DNA from: Actinospica acidithermotolerans
GTDB taxonomy: Bacteria; Actinomycetota; Actinomycetes; Streptomycetales; Catenulisporaceae
Direction of reading: 5' to 3'
Assembly (NCBI RefSeq): GCF_018139625.1
Contig: NZ_JAGSOH010000003.1
Coordinates: 115,001-179,000 of the forward strand
Length of the DNA: 64,000 nt
Shown: positions 42,654-50,522 of the stretch, one piece after another
How positions within the stretch are numbered: the first letter of the stretch is position 1
How the letters are laid out: every line of letters starts with the position of its first letter
Program-made: the position numbers and the translations under genes
The notes under the pieces: generated by a model
The model's input: the letters and a program-made list of their open reading frames with translations, nothing else
The model's database searches: none
Told to the model about the DNA's origin: nothing

Positions 42654-43442
42654 TTACGCCGTGACGACGCGGACTCCGGCCGCCGTGAACCGCTTCACAA
42701 GCTCGGGGTCCGCCTGATTGTCGGTGACCAGTACGTCCACCCGGTCGATCGTGCGGATCCGGGCGAAGGCCTGCTTGCCGAGCTTCGTCGAGTCGGCCAC
42801 GAGGATGACCTGGCGTGCGCGGTCCGCGAGCATCCGGTTGATCATCGCCTCGCCCTCGTTGTGCGTCATCGCGCCCAGATCCGGATCGATCGCGTCCACC
42901 CCGAGCAACGCGACGTCCAGCTGCAGTTGATCGAGCATTTCCGCCGCGAGCGGCCCGGTGAGCTCATACGAGCTGGACCGGGCCACGCCGCCGGTCACCA
43001 CGATTTTGATATGCGAGCGGACGGTGAGCTCGTAGGCGATGTTCAGGGCGTTGGTCACGATGGTCAGGGCCACGCCGTCGGCCTGACTCGGCGTCAGATC
43101 CGCGCGCGCCCCGATCGCGCGCGCGGTCTCGGTGCTGGTCGTGCCGCCGTTGATGCCGATGATCCCGCCCGCCGGAACCAGCGCCGCCGCGGTCTGGGCG
43201 ATCCGCTGCTTCTCCGCCGGGTGACGGCTGGACTTGAAGCGCAGCGGCAGGTCGTACGACGTGCTGTTCGCGACCGCGCCGCCGTGCGTGCGGGTGAGCA
43301 ACTGCTGTTCGGCGAGGTACTCAAGGTCACGGCGGATCGTCGCCTCCGACACCCCGAGCCGGGGCGCCGCCGTGTCCACGTCCAGCTTCGAGTCCTCCGC
43401 CAGCAGCTCCAGGATCGCGTTCAGCCGCTCATACCGCTTCAT
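42654..43442 (-). CDS. DeoR-family transcriptional regulator (AgaR-like)
   Basis: A 262-residue DeoR-type repressor. The N-terminal winged HTH is YERLNAILELLAEDSKLDVD then LGVSEATIRRDLEYLAEQQL, followed by the TRTHGGAV signature. The C-terminal sugar-phosphate sensor domain has GGIIGINGGTTSTETARAI and VALLGVDAIDPDLGAMTHNEGEA, with LVADSTKLGKQAF near the end. Members sense phosphorylated sugars. In this place it most likely controls the AgaZ/AgaS and kinase/deacetylase operons through the sites at 37360 and 42226, with an amino-sugar or tagatose phosphate as effector; that is inferred from context. Confidence 0.9.
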   Translation of the reverse strand: MKRYERLNAILELLAEDSKLDVDTAAPRLGVSEATIRRDLEYLAEQQLLTRTHGGAVANSTSYDLPLRFKSSRHPAEKQRIAQTAAALVPAGGIIGINGGTTSTETARAIGARADLTPSQADGVALTIVTNALNIAYELTVRSHIKIVVTGGVARSSSYELTGPLAAEMLDQLQLDVALLGVDAIDPDLGAMTHNEGEAMINRMLADRARQVILVADSTKLGKQAFARIRTIDRVDVLVTDNQADPELVKRFTAAGVRVVTA

Positions 43443-43512
43443 GGCGTCACCTTAACCGGTCTCGCGGGCGGCGCGCGTGTGTCATGCGAGGGACGAGCCC
43501 GGCGGGAGGCGC

Positions 43513-43587
43513 ACTCACGACCTGCGCCACACCCAAACCGCGATGCTCGCCGAGCCCGGCGTGGAACAGGATGATTTCACCGGACTT
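43513..43587 (+). pseudogene. Probable scrap of a tyrosine recombinase (integrase)
   Basis: The frame reads THDLRHTQTAMLAEPGVEQD, which resembles the LRHTxAT-LLxxGV block of phage-type integrases that carries one catalytic Arg and His. Nothing before or after continues the family, and the active-site Tyr is absent. It is only about 25 codons, so the assignment is tentative. Its position between a truncated permease and the next operon fits a recombination scar. Confidence 0.35.
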
Positions 43588-44859
43588 CTAGGAGGAGCCT
43601 GCGACGCCGCTCGGGTCCTGGTAGACGCGGTCGAGGGCGAGGTACGCACCGCCGCGAGCCGAGGAGGTGAATCCGAGCGAGGACAGTGCGATCTCGCAGC
43701 CTCCGGCGTTGGGTGCCATGACGCGCTCCAGAACGCCGGCGCGCACCTCGTCGATCAGATAGTCGCCGAGCTGGGCGAAGTACCCGCCGAGTACCACCAA
43801 GCGGGGATTGAGCACGTCGATCAACAGCGACAGGCCGAGCGCAAGGCCCTCGGCGACGCCCGCGAGCGCGGCGAGGGTGCGCTCGTCCCCGGCGGCCGCT
43901 CGCTGTGCGATGTCGGCCAGGCGCGCCTCGAGGTCGCGGGACGGATCTTGGACCGGGTCTTGAGCGTCGGCCGCTTCACGAAGCAACGCGCTGAGCCCGA
44001 TCATGGTTTCCCAGCATCCTGTTCTTCCGCAGACGCAGGGGTGGCCCCCGGGGTCGAGCGGCATGTGGCCGATCTCGCCGGAGTACCCTGCCGATCCGCG
44101 CAGCAGCCCGCCGCCGGAGATGATCCCGCCGCCGATGCCCACCTCGCCGCTGACGTAGAGCATGTCGTGGATTTCGGGGTCCGACACCCTGAGGTACTCG
44201 GCGACCGCGCCGAGTTTCGCGTCGTTCTCGAGGCCGAACGCCGGCGCCTGCGGTCCCAGCCGTCGGCGAAGCCCGTCGAAGACCGCGACATCGGACCAGC
44301 CGATGTTCGGCGCGTATCGGGCTATCCCCTCGGCCAGGTCCACCACCCCGGGGGCGGCGACCGTCACCCCGATGCAGCGGGCACCCGAGCCCTCGACCGC
44401 GGCGAGCGCCTCCCGGATGAGACCGGCGAGCGCGTCGAGCACAGCCTCGGGACCGGCTGCCCGGACATCGAGGGGTAGCCGGCTCTGGAAGACCTCGTCC
44501 CCGCGCAGGGTCAGCGCCACGACGCAGAGGTAGTCGACACAGATTTCGGCTCCGATCCCGCAGAAGGCGCGGCCGTCGATCTCCACGGTCAATCCGGGCC
44601 GGCCGATCGAGCCGAGGCGTTCCTCCCTGCTCTCGGTGACCAAGCCGAGGTCGGCGAGTTCACTGACGAGGCCGGTGATCGTCGGCTTGGGCAGTCCCGT
44701 GTCCGCGGCGATGCGGCTGCGCGAGCGGGGACCGGAGTCGCGCAACAGCCGCAGCACGAGTCCGAGGTTCGAACGACGGATGGAGGCGCGGTCGCTCGGC
44801 TTCGACGCCCCGGCGATCGCGACCGGCTGCGGGGCCGTCTCGCGCAAGTCTGCCTTCAC
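43588..44859 (-). CDS. ROK-family transcriptional repressor (XylR/NagC type)
   Basis: A 423-residue regulator. The start is the GTG at 44859, five bases after GAGAGGAG. The N-terminal winged HTH reads RSNLGLVLRLLRDSGPRSRS then RIAADTGLPKPTITGLVSEL. The C-terminal ROK domain has IGAEICVDYL, APGVVDL, GHMPLDPGGHPCVCGRTGCW (zinc motif) and FGLENDAKLGAVAE. The Asp required for kinase activity is present as in many regulators, but the HTH defines it as a repressor. It is divergent from the binding-protein gene at 45112; a TTAGTT...AACTAA dyad in between closely resembles operators of XylR-type ROK repressors. It probably releases on binding a monosaccharide derived from the imported sugar. Confidence 0.9.
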   Translation of the reverse strand: MKADLRETAPQPVAIAGASKPSDRASIRRSNLGLVLRLLRDSGPRSRSRIAADTGLPKPTITGLVSELADLGLVTESREERLGSIGRPGLTVEIDGRAFCGIGAEICVDYLCVVALTLRGDEVFQSRLPLDVRAAGPEAVLDALAGLIREALAAVEGSGARCIGVTVAAPGVVDLAEGIARYAPNIGWSDVAVFDGLRRRLGPQAPAFGLENDAKLGAVAEYLRVSDPEIHDMLYVSGEVGIGGGIISGGGLLRGSAGYSGEIGHMPLDPGGHPCVCGRTGCWETMIGLSALLREAADAQDPVQDPSRDLEARLADIAQRAAAGDERTLAALAGVAEGLALGLSLLIDVLNPRLVVLGGYFAQLGDYLIDEVRAGVLERVMAPNAGGCEIALSSLGFTSSARGGAYLALDRVYQDPSGVAGSS

Positions 44860-45004
44860 GGTTGCTCCTCTCTCACGTTCTGCGCGTGCGTACGCCCCGT
44901 GCATCCGCGCAGATTACCAGGGCTCTGCGTCGCCTGGCCTTGACCCGGTGGCGGCGGTCCGCGTCGCCGTTGCGGAGTCGTTAGCTTCCGGATGGCCGGG
45001 TGGC

Positions 45005-45044
45005 TTGACGCGGCAGCCTTTAGTTTGCATCCTACTTTAACTAA
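45005..45044 (+). promoter_or_regulatory. Promoter with XylR/ROK-type operator
   Basis: A -35-like TTGACG lies at 45005-45010. A 25-bp dyad at 45020-45044 has arms TTAGTT and AACTAA separated by 13 bp; the left arm continues TTAGTTTG as in known XylR sites. The dyad covers the expected spacer and -10, so repressor binding would block the promoter of the importer operon. Confidence 0.65.
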
Positions 45045-45111
45045 GGACCGGCGCAAGCGGTCCGGAGCGACACCCGCCATGCACCACCAGCACTCGAAGA
45101 GGAGTCAGAAC

Positions 45112-46437
45112 GTGCGCAAGCGTTGGATAGCGGCGGCAGCTGGGGTCGCCGCGGCGGCCACTTTCGGTCTGTCCGGCTGCAGCTCGAGCGGAACGAGCGG
45201 AACGAGCGGTTCGACACAGGGTCCGGCATCGGGGCCGGTCTCGCTGACTTTCTGGGGCTGGGCTCCCGGCTATCAGCAGTCGGTCGCGCTGTGGAACAAG
45301 TCCCACCCCGATATCCAGATCGACTGGGAGACTGTCGCGCCAGGCAGTAAGGGTGGCTACACCAAGATGCTCACGGCGGTGAAAGCGGGCAATGCGCCCT
45401 GTCTCGCGCAAGTCGGCTATGAGACGCTGCCGAGTTTCGCCGCTGCCGGGGCGTTGCAGGACGTGACGCAGTACGCGTCGCCCGACCAGGGCCAGTTCGC
45501 CGCGTGGACGTGGAACCAGGTGACCATCGAGGGCAAGACCTACGGCATCCCGGTAGACGCCGCGCCGATGGCCCTGCTGTACAACAAGACGTTGTTCGCC
45601 AAGTACGGCATCACCGCACCGCCGGCGACGTGGGCCGAATACTCCGCGGACGCCGCGAAGATACACCAGGCGGATCCCAAAGTCTACATCGGCTACTTCG
45701 GCAACGACGCGTACAACTACGCGGGCCTCGACTGGCAGGACAACGCACCCTGGTTCACTACGCCGAACAGCTCGTGGCGGCTCGGGTTCACCAGCTCGGC
45801 GGGCGAGCAGGTCGCTTCCTATTGGCAGGGTCTGGTCTCCCGGCACCTGTTGAGCACCGACCAGAGTTACTCTCCCAGCCTCTACAAGGACATGGCCGCG
45901 GGCAGGATCCTCTCCGACGTCAACGCCGTCTGGGACGCGCCGCTGCTGGCCTCCTCGGTCGGCAAGTCGCAGTCCGGCCAGTGGGCCGTCGCGCCCATGC
46001 CGGTGTGGAACGCTTCCGCGCCGGCGTACGGCAACGACGGCGGGTCTGCGACTGCCGTACTGAACGGCTGTAAGGACCCGCAGCAGGCCACGGAGTTCGC
46101 GGATTGGATGAGTACGGATTCCGGCAGCGTCACCAACCTGATCGACGTCACCGGGATCTACCCGGCGGCGACCTCCGGGCTGTCCAATCCCGCCCTGTCG
46201 GCGCCGAACGCCTACTACGGCAACCAGGTCGTCTACGACGTTTTCAAGGCGGAGATGCCGCAGATCAACACCAGCTGGCTGTGGGGGCCGACGATGACCC
46301 AGGTCTCCACCGACCTCGGCAACGATCTCGGCTCCGTGGAGACCGGGTCCCAGACCGTCGCGGGCATGCTGGGCGACGTGCAGTCGAAGACCGCCGCCCA
46401 GTTGACCCAGCAGGGAATCTCGGTCTCCGGCGGCTGA
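45112..46437 (+). CDS. Sugar ABC transporter substrate-binding lipoprotein
   Basis: A 441-residue solute-binding protein. The GTG at 45112, eight bases after GAGGAG, is preferred to the ATG at 45079. The lipobox is GLSGC (Cys23), followed by a Ser/Gly/Thr linker. The mature protein opens LTFWGWAPGYQQSVALWNKS and has YETLPSFAAAGALQDVTQYA, GKTYGIPVDAAPMALLYNKT and ILSDVNAVWDAPLLASSVGK, typical of the family. It is the first gene of an operon with two permeases and an unclassified glycosidase, and is divergent from a ROK repressor. The ligand is unknown; XylR-like control makes a xylose-type or related plant oligosaccharide a reasonable guess only. Confidence 0.93.
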   Translation: MRKRWIAAAAGVAAAATFGLSGCSSSGTSGTSGSTQGPASGPVSLTFWGWAPGYQQSVALWNKSHPDIQIDWETVAPGSKGGYTKMLTAVKAGNAPCLAQVGYETLPSFAAAGALQDVTQYASPDQGQFAAWTWNQVTIEGKTYGIPVDAAPMALLYNKTLFAKYGITAPPATWAEYSADAAKIHQADPKVYIGYFGNDAYNYAGLDWQDNAPWFTTPNSSWRLGFTSSAGEQVASYWQGLVSRHLLSTDQSYSPSLYKDMAAGRILSDVNAVWDAPLLASSVGKSQSGQWAVAPMPVWNASAPAYGNDGGSATAVLNGCKDPQQATEFADWMSTDSGSVTNLIDVTGIYPAATSGLSNPALSAPNAYYGNQVVYDVFKAEMPQINTSWLWGPTMTQVSTDLGNDLGSVETGSQTVAGMLGDVQSKTAAQLTQQGISVSGG

Positions 46438-46451
46438 TCCCGAACACCGAT

Positions 46452-46487
46452 CCGCCGGACGCGGCCGTGTACGCCGCGGTCCGGCGG
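46452..46487 (+). terminator. Intercistronic hairpin between binding-protein and permease genes
   Basis: CCGCCGGAC (46452-46460) pairs with 46479-46487, continued inwards by GCGGC/GCCGC with a one-base bulge. It starts 15 bp after the binding-protein stop and 85 bp before the first permease, matching the arrangement in the GH2 operon. Likely a partial terminator or mRNA-end stabiliser. Confidence 0.55.
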
Positions 46488-46571
46488 TGCCCCGGTCAGG
46501 CGGGGGACCGCCGCACCGGTTCCCCGCCCTCGCCTCCCCGCCGCACGTGATGGCCCGGAAAGGCCCCCGCC

Positions 46572-47534
46572 ATGACAGCACACGCCCAACCGCGCGAGCT
46601 CCGCACGGACAACCGGGTTTCCGGTCGCCGTCCGCTCGCACGAGCAGCCGCGAGCAGACGCAATCGCAACATCGCGCTGCTCTTCCTCACGCCCTTCGCG
46701 CTGCTCTTCCTCGCCGTCTACATCATCCCCATCGCCTACACGGTGGATCAGAGTCTCTATAAGCTTCGCCACGACGGGCTCGGACTGGGTGCGCCGACAA
46801 AGGTCTTCAACGCCCTCGGCAACTACGCGGACGTGCTGCGAGATTCCGCGTTCACCGGCTCGATCGAGCGCGTCCTGCTGATCGGTCTCGTGCAGGTGCC
46901 GATCATGCTGGGCCTGGCCCTGCTGCTGGCGCTGCTGCTCGACGCCAGGAGCACCGTCCTCAAGCGCTTCTTCCGGCTCGCCTATTTCCTGCCCTACGCG
47001 CTGCCCGGCGTCGTCGGTTCGCTGATGTGGGCCTATCTGGTGGACCCGGGCCTGAGCCCGATCACCGCGCTGGCCCACGACATCGGGTGGAACCTGAACC
47101 CGACCTCGAGCCGCATGCTCGCGCCGACGATCGGCAACATGCTGACGTGGGGCTGGACGGGTTACAACATGCTCATCATCTATTCGGCGCTGCAGGCCAT
47201 TCCGCCGGAGCTGTCCGAGGCGGCGAGGATGGACGGCTGCTCCGCCTGGCGCATCTCCTGGCACGTGAAGATACCGATGGTACGCCCGGCACTGATCTTG
47301 ACGACCGTCTTCTCCATCATCGGCACCGCGCAGCTCTACAACGAGCCTGCCACGCTCCAGACAGTGGCCCCGAACGTCGGCAGCAGCTATACCCCGATCT
47401 TCGCGGCCTTCACCGCCGTGGCCGATAACGACTTTCCCTACGCCGCAACCGAATCGGTGATTCTGGCCTTGCTCACCCTCATCGTGTCGTTCGGTTTCCT
47501 GCGCCTGGTCCAGCGCACGGGGAGCATCCGATGA
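46572..47534 (+). CDS. Sugar ABC transporter permease, MalF type (CUT1)
   Basis: A 320-residue permease with a hydrophilic N-terminal extension of about 30 residues and six predicted helices (first ALLFLTPFALLFLAVYIIPI). The EAA loop is LSEAARMDGCSAWRISWHVK. It overlaps the MalG-type gene by four bases (ATGA). Together they form the channel for the lipoprotein at 45112. No ATPase gene accompanies them. Confidence 0.93.
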   Translation: MTAHAQPRELRTDNRVSGRRPLARAAASRRNRNIALLFLTPFALLFLAVYIIPIAYTVDQSLYKLRHDGLGLGAPTKVFNALGNYADVLRDSAFTGSIERVLLIGLVQVPIMLGLALLLALLLDARSTVLKRFFRLAYFLPYALPGVVGSLMWAYLVDPGLSPITALAHDIGWNLNPTSSRMLAPTIGNMLTWGWTGYNMLIIYSALQAIPPELSEAARMDGCSAWRISWHVKIPMVRPALILTTVFSIIGTAQLYNEPATLQTVAPNVGSSYTPIFAAFTAVADNDFPYAATESVILALLTLIVSFGFLRLVQRTGSIR

Positions 47535-48439
47535 GCACTCTCCAGATCGGCTCGCGGCCCCGGGCCGCCTCCACGAGCCCGACCCGGCGGAGCACGCCCC
47601 GGCGCTCCGACTCCTCACGCTGGCTGATCCTGGGCGTGATGACGATCAGCGTCGTCTACTTCCTCGCCCCGGTCTGGTGGCTGCTGGTCTCCTCGACGAA
47701 ATCCGACTCGGGCCTCTTCTCCGGAAACGGCTTCTGGTTCAACGGATTCCACCTTTGGTCGAACATACGCTCGGTCTTCGCCCAGGACAACGGCATCTAC
47801 GCGAGATGGCTGCTCAACACGCTGGTCTACGCAGGGCTAGGGGCCGCGCTCAGCACCCTGTTCGCCAGCCTGGCAGGGTACGCGTTGGCAAAGTTCCCCT
47901 TCCGCGGTTCGGGGGCCCTGTTCAACATCGTGCTCGCCGCCGTGCTCGTGCCGCAGCCGCTCCTGGCGATCCCGCTCTACCTGCTCTTCTCTCCTGTCCA
48001 CCTGGTCAACACCTACTGGGCAGTGCTGATCCCCAGCATGGTCAGCCCCTTCGGCGTGTACCTGGCGCGCATCTACGCCGCCGCATCCGTCCCCGACGAG
48101 GTTCTCGAGGCCGCACGCCTCGACGGGTCCGGGGAGGTGCGCACCTTCTTCCAGATCTCTCTGCGGGTGATGTCGCCCGCTCTGGTGACGATCTTCTTGT
48201 TCCAGTTCGTGAGCATCTGGTCCAACTACCTGCTTCCCGCGCTCATGCTGGCCAACGAGAGCCTCCAGCCGGTGACAGTCGGCATCGTCGGCTGGCAGCA
48301 GCAGCACGGCAGCGGCAATGCGGTGCCCACGAACGTCGTTATCACGGCCGCCGCACTCTGCGTGGTCCCATTGGTGATCTTGTTCCTCTCGCTGCAGCGG
48401 TTCTGGCGCAGTGGCATGACGTCGGGAAGCGTGAAGTAG
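47531..48439 (+). CDS. Sugar ABC transporter permease, MalG type (CUT1)
   Basis: A 302-residue permease with a basic, Ser/Arg-rich N-terminus and six predicted helices. The EAA loop is LEAARLDGSGEVRTFFQISL and the C-terminus RFWRSGMTSGSVK is the usual MalG ending. Its stop is four bases before the start of the glycosidase gene at 48444, so transport and hydrolysis are produced from one transcript. Confidence 0.93.
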   Translation: MSTLQIGSRPRAASTSPTRRSTPRRSDSSRWLILGVMTISVVYFLAPVWWLLVSSTKSDSGLFSGNGFWFNGFHLWSNIRSVFAQDNGIYARWLLNTLVYAGLGAALSTLFASLAGYALAKFPFRGSGALFNIVLAAVLVPQPLLAIPLYLLFSPVHLVNTYWAVLIPSMVSPFGVYLARIYAAASVPDEVLEAARLDGSGEVRTFFQISLRVMSPALVTIFLFQFVSIWSNYLLPALMLANESLQPVTVGIVGWQQQHGSGNAVPTNVVITAAALCVVPLVILFLSLQRFWRSGMTSGSVK

Positions 48440-48443
48440 CACG

Positions 48444-50522
48444 ATGACGCACTACAGCAAAGGGCGGCCTGTCCGCGCCCAGTACCATCTGCGTTACCAG
48501 ATTCTTCCGGCCGCGCAGCGAGAAGAGACGGTTGCGGAAGCCAAGGCGCTGGCCAAGGCTTGCCAGGAACTGGAGATCTCCGAAGTCGTCCTGCTGCTCG
48601 GCGCGGAGGACGTCTTCGAGGGGCATCTTGCCGGCGCGCAGGAGGACCGGTGGTACGTCACCGTCGAAGCCGCTCTCGCCGTGCTCACCGAGGCGGGCCT
48701 CTCGGTAAGCCTGAATCCCTGGGCCACCGTGGGGCACGCCGACCGCGGCCGGGTCGACCGGCTCGGGTTCTCACCCATGGTTTCACCCACCGGCCAGAGC
48801 GCTTCGGGACAAGCCTCCTTCGCCTGCCCGCGCTGGCGCCGGTGGATGGTGAACCACTACGGCCGCTTCGCGGAACTCGGATTCAGGGTTGTCTGGCTTG
48901 AGGATGACTTCCGCTTTCACAACCATGCTCCGCTCGAGTGGGGCGGCGGATTCGAGCCGCTGATGCTCGAGCGCCTGGCCGCGCTCGTCGGCGAACCGGT
49001 GACGAGGGAGCGAGTCGTGGCCGCGGTGACGCACCCGGGTGAACCGCACCCGTGGCGCGCGCTGCTCCAGCAAGTGTGGCGTACCGCCCAACTCGAGGTG
49101 GCTGAACTCGTCGCGGCCGAGGTGCACCGTCGTTCTCGCGGCAGGTCGGAAGTGGGTCTGATGAGCTCGCGACTCGACAAGCACTCGGTGGAGGGCCGCG
49201 ACTGGAAAGCGCTGTTCGAGGCACTGACCGTGGAGGGCCGCGCCACCCACCGGCCGCACTTCGCCTGGTACAACGACTTGCCCGGAAACCGCTTGGGCGC
49301 ACAGCTATGGCTCCTCGAGGCGCAGCGAGCGTTGCGGCCGCCTGCTGTGCGCAGCGAGCCGGAGATTGAGAACTGGCCGTACACGAGTTGGACCAAGTCT
49401 GATGTGCAGACCTGGTCGGAGATGACGGTGGCCCAGTTCGCCGGGTCGGACGCGCTCCTGGTCAACGCCTACCCGAACAACGAAAGGCGCGTGATCGAGC
49501 GCTATCCACAGGTGAGCGGGCTGCTGCGGCGATCGCGCCCGGCGCTGGACTGGATCGCCGAGCGCTACCCGCGAGATCACGAGTCCTGGGGGGTGGGCGT
49601 GCCTTTCCCGCCTGCCGCCGCGACCCACCTGCGCACGCGAGCAGGGGGCGATCTGAGCGCGTTGGAGATCGATTCCGGGCCGGCCGCCGACTATCTGCTG
49701 CGCAACGGAATACCGGTGACCTCGCGCCCCGCACCGGTGAATGCCGTGTTCGGCGGGATGGCGTGGGCGCTCAGCGACGAAGTGATCCTGAGGCTGCTGG
49801 GCGGCGGACTCCTGGTGGACGGTCTGGCGGCCGAAGTCCTCTGCAAACGCGGCTTCGGTTCCCGCATCGGCGTCGATGTAGCAGCGATCGTGCCACGCGA
49901 CCCACGGCCGGAACGCGGCGCACAGCCAACGCAGACGCCGTATACGGGCGAGCGTGCGGTAGAACCGAACCTCGCGCGGGACCTAGGGCTAGAAAACAGC
50001 ATGTTGAGTTTGAATGTGCAACCCGCGCTGGCCCGGCTCGAGCCGCGGGAAGGAGCGACGGTCTGGACCGAGGTGCTGGCCGGGGACGGCAGCCGTTGGG
50101 GCGCGGGACGCACCGCTTTCCCCAACGACATCGGTGGACGGGTCGTCGTCCTGGCCGCGACCGCACCCGATGCCCTGGCCGGCAGCGACGCGGCGCAGCG
50201 CCTGCTGCATCATACGATCCGGTTCCTCGAGGGCGAGCACCCGGCGATGCCGCTGGTGAGCGGCGGACCGCATCTCTTCCCGCACCTTTCGCGCAGCCAC
50301 GGCACGACTCGGCTGGCGGTCGCCAACGGCAGTGCGGATCCAGCCCGGGTCGAAGTCGACATCCCGCGCATTCCAGACCGGCCCTCGGCGACCTTGCTGC
50401 GGCCGCTGGCCGCTCCGGTGAAGGAGCCGGTCCGCGCGCAGGGGCGGATTCTGCGTCATGAATCCGAACTCTGCCATCGTGGGTGGCTCGTGCTTGAGTG
50501 GCCGGAGCCGGTCGATGACTAA
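48444..50522 (+). CDS. Unclassified TIM-barrel glycosidase, GH42-like architecture
   Basis: A 692-residue cytoplasmic protein without signal peptide. I cannot place it in a named glycosidase family. The first 370 residues look like a (beta/alpha)8 barrel: VSLNPWATVGHADRG (about 88-101), FRVVWLEDDFRFHNHAPLEW (147-166), HFAWYNDLPGNR (272-283) and EIENWPYTSWTKSD (307-320). Glu153 and Glu307 or Glu309 are candidate catalytic acids. The later part, SDEVILRLLGGGLLVDGLAA followed by GFGSRIGVDV, recalls the glutamine-amidotransferase-like trimerisation domain of GH42 enzymes; a beta-sandwich tail ends at WLVLEWPEP. It is the fourth gene of an importer operon and most likely hydrolyses the imported oligosaccharide. 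It overlaps the convergent LacI gene by four bases. Confidence 0.65.
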   Translation: MTHYSKGRPVRAQYHLRYQILPAAQREETVAEAKALAKACQELEISEVVLLLGAEDVFEGHLAGAQEDRWYVTVEAALAVLTEAGLSVSLNPWATVGHADRGRVDRLGFSPMVSPTGQSASGQASFACPRWRRWMVNHYGRFAELGFRVVWLEDDFRFHNHAPLEWGGGFEPLMLERLAALVGEPVTRERVVAAVTHPGEPHPWRALLQQVWRTAQLEVAELVAAEVHRRSRGRSEVGLMSSRLDKHSVEGRDWKALFEALTVEGRATHRPHFAWYNDLPGNRLGAQLWLLEAQRALRPPAVRSEPEIENWPYTSWTKSDVQTWSEMTVAQFAGSDALLVNAYPNNERRVIERYPQVSGLLRRSRPALDWIAERYPRDHESWGVGVPFPPAAATHLRTRAGGDLSALEIDSGPAADYLLRNGIPVTSRPAPVNAVFGGMAWALSDEVILRLLGGGLLVDGLAAEVLCKRGFGSRIGVDVAAIVPRDPRPERGAQPTQTPYTGERAVEPNLARDLGLENSMLSLNVQPALARLEPREGATVWTEVLAGDGSRWGAGRTAFPNDIGGRVVVLAATAPDALAGSDAAQRLLHHTIRFLEGEHPAMPLVSGGPHLFPHLSRSHGTTRLAVANGSADPARVEVDIPRIPDRPSATLLRPLAAPVKEPVRAQGRILRHESELCHRGWLVLEWPEPVDD

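Noticed and set aside
43588..44859. Calling this ROK protein a glucokinase
   Set aside because: It has a clear N-terminal winged HTH before the ROK domain, which marks a regulator; the separate ROK gene at 41213 lacks an HTH and is the kinase.
45112..50522. Reading the third sugar system as a xylan-specific locus
   Set aside because: Only the operator resembles XylR sites; no xylanase or xylosidase is recognised, so the substrate was left open.
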